Shown here one piece after another: positions 62,404 to 64,000 of a stretch of DNA of 64,000 bases (position 1 is the stretch's first letter; every line of letters begins with the position of its first letter). The position numbers and the translations under genes are program-made. Source of the stretch: Yponomeuta sedellus (taxonomy: Eukaryota; Arthropoda; Insecta; Lepidoptera; Yponomeutidae); contig OW203723.1 of assembly GCA_934045075.1 (NCBI GenBank), forward strand, positions 22,223,615 through 22,287,614, written 5' to 3'. The notes under the pieces are model-generated. The model saw nothing but the letters and a program-made list of their open reading frames with translations. It was not told the DNA's origin and searched no databases.

Positions 62404-63085
62404 TGAGAACAAGGAACTTCACCATAGTGGAAAGAATCCTCCTTGTGGAACATAAAAAGTAACTTCACTGCAGTGGAGAGGGTCCTCCTCGTAGAAGACA
62501 AAAACTCAACTTCATCGCGGTGGAGAGGAATCTGCTCATGGAACATAAAACTTCAACTTCACCGCAGTGCAGAGGAACCTGCTCGTTGGACATAAAACTT
62601 CAACTTCACCGCAGCGGAGAGGAACCTGCTTGTTGAACATAAAACTTCCACTTCGTTGCAGTAGAGGGGAACCTGCTCATTGAACATAAAACTTCAACTT
62701 CACTGCAGTGAAGAGGAACCTGCTCATTAAACATAAAACTTCAACTTCACCGCAGTGAAGAGGAACCTGCTCGTTGAACATAAAACTTCAACTTCGTTGC
62801 AGTAGAGAGGAACCTGCTCATTGAACATAAAACTTCAACTTCACTGCAGTGAAGAGGAACCTGCTCATTAAACATAAAACTTCAACTTCACCGCAGTGAA
62901 GAGGAACCTGCTCGTTGAACATAAAACTTCAACTTCACCGCAGTGGAGAGGAACCTGCTTGTTGAACATGAAACTTCAACCTCACCGCAGTGGAGAGGAA
63001 CCTGCTCGGTAAACATAAAACTTCATCTTCACCACATTCGAGAGGATCCTCCTCGAGGAAGATAAAAAGTCAACTTCAACACAGC
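62404..63085. repeat. 47-bp tandem array with 141-bp higher-order unit
   Basis: About 14 units of the form 'gtggagaggaacctgctcgt', 'tgaacataaaacttcaactt', 'caccgca'. Units at 62651-62791 and 62792-62932 repeat as blocks of three (3 x 47 = 141 bp), marked by the variant 'cttcgttgcagtagag'. Edge units are more diverged, as expected for an array that spreads by unequal exchange. Confidence 0.9.
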
Positions 63086-63186
63086 GGATTTATAGAATAT
63101 GTGTCAATTATGTTACAAATTCATGAGCAATAAAAAAGCTGAGATTGTTTTACTGATTATTTTATTTATTCCTCTTTGTGACTGTC

Positions 63187-63365
63187 TTGTTGGCCTAGCC
63201 GCTAAGGCGCTTGGTTACCAAGACCGAGCTTGTGAGTTCGATTCCCACTGTGGGCCTATATATTTGTACAAGTGACCACAGTCTCGGTGTACTTTCATGT
63301 TTGTGACGTTCTTGCTTGGTTATCAAAGTACAGGATATCCTAGTTTGGGACCAGGTGAAATGATT
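63187..63365 (+). repeat. SINE-D copy with clear tRNA-like head
   Basis: Head 'gttggcctagccgctaaggc', 'gcttggttaccaagaccgag' with box B 'gagttcgattcccac', then 'cacagtctcggtgtactttc' and end 'ggatatcctagtttgggacc'. Box A is GTGGCCTAGC-like. Confidence 0.7.
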
Positions 63366-63376
63366 GTGTTCGTTAT

Positions 63377-63616
63377 CAACCCTTGTATGTCCCCACTGCT
63401 GGGGCATGGGTCTCTTCCTGCATCGCAAGAGGTTAAGCCATACTCTACCACGGGGGCCAAGTCCGGGTTGGTGGAGGATTGTAAGACAGAAGCGGGTCTT
63501 ACAGTCAGAAGTTATCAAGCCGCCCATAAGGCCTTTGACATGGCTTAACGACTGCCATTATATGACAGCCGGCACCAACGGCTTAACGTACCTTGCGAAG
63601 CACGGAAGCGCACGCG
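63377..63616 (-). repeat. 5S-derived SINE, head missing
   Basis: Reversed copy from 'atcaacccttgtatgtcccc' to 'cgaagcacggaagcg'; it stops before the 5S region. Confidence 0.78.
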
Positions 63617-64000
63617 AAATTTATTCAATGAAGCCACCCCAATATTAATGTAATTGTTTTTGCACATAAACACTTATTAGAATCCATGCAGTAGGGGTCT
63701 TCAGCGTCCCTTAAATGCCTAAGGGGCTGCTGCTATCATTAACTATTTCGTCATAGTAATCAAGGTTTTCGAATACATTTATGAATTTTGCAATAAACAT
63801 TCCAAATTGACAATTATAATAACTGGCCGATCGACTCTCAAGCGTGGTTCCGACCACACTTGAGTAAATACAGATTTGATCTTTACTTAAGTAGAGATTG
63901 CTACCCAAGTATCGTTCTCGAATTAGCTATTACCATTGAATTACTTCAAATTCAATGCTATTACTCAGTTTAGTCGCGCTTGATGAATCTCGACTCAAGT

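Larger units (their letters stand above)
61840..64000. mobile_element. Possible large element with CTCAAG/CTTGAG-rich ends, running off the window
   Basis: The stretch 61845-61990 ('gccggtattacagaacgatg' then several 'ctcaag', 'cttgag', 'ttaagta' words) resembles 63830-64000, which has the same words. This looks like two subterminal regions of one element that contains the 47-bp array. The right end is outside the window, so this is tentative. Confidence 0.3.

Noticed and set aside
62404..63085. CRISPR array
   Set aside because: The units are contiguous 47-bp tandem repeats without unique spacers, and this is insect-like nuclear DNA.

Overview
This window is repeat-rich, AT-rich animal nuclear DNA that looks like an insect, most probably a moth or butterfly (Lepidoptera). 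The evidence is the kind of repeats present: RTE-like LINE 3' ends finishing in 'gctatgtccagcagtggac' plus a GAAGAA-type tail, LINE tails of the 'cccagcagtggga' type, a Helitron-like piece ending near 'gggtcagc', and several tRNA-like SINE families. No host protein-coding gene can be supported. One weak candidate first exon (about 58941-58967) is listed with low confidence. There are no bacterial operons, CRISPR arrays or true rRNA/tRNA genes.

The only intact coding unit is a complete two-ORF non-LTR retrotransposon at about 13572-18020. ORF1 (13675-15105) is gag-like. ORF2 (best start 15098, stop 17920) has an apurinic-type endonuclease and a reverse transcriptase with YADD. The ORF2 start codon overlaps the last codons of ORF1. 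The 3' end has AATAAA and a short TTA-repeat tail. All other coding pieces are 5'-truncated 3' ends of LINEs (RTE-like at 11590, 18350(-), 27908, 40032 and 47606; a second C-terminal type at 12890(-) and 50040(-); a third at 48081 with tails at 51775, 53285 and 56340), or one truncated LTR element with a tRNA-Lys primer site at 44434-44451.

About seventeen copies of a SINE whose head resembles 5S rRNA, not a tRNA, are scattered through the window. Four further tRNA-like short families are called here SINE-A to SINE-D. SINE-A is unusual: its 5' end is an inverted copy of its own 3' part. Another short family, called P here (3116, 34189, 50840; a related element at 30738), is also a foldback element. 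Both foldback families are flanked by clear 9-16 bp target-site duplications, which points to RNA-mediated insertion although the shape looks like a terminal-inverted-repeat transposon.

Layout: 1-13.5 kb, mixed SINEs, MITEs and LINE tails; 13.6-18.0 kb, the intact LINE; 18-32 kb, dense nested SINEs, LINE ends and the 30.7-31.1 kb nested foldbacks; 32.2 and 49.8 kb, long (CATA)n microsatellites; 34-44 kb, 5S-SINEs, MITEs and a truncated LTR element; 45.6-46.0 kb, a GC-rich TIR element with TTA duplications; 50-57 kb, P and SINE-A foldbacks, two long-TIR MITEs and LINE tails; 57-62 kb, mostly unrecognised DNA; 62.4-63.1 kb, a 47-bp satellite-like array with a 141-bp higher-order unit, possibly inside a larger element that leaves the window. 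At least ten short perfect or near-perfect snap-back palindromes interrupt these repeats and look like local template-switch mutations. All family names are inferences from reading the sequence; no database search was possible.
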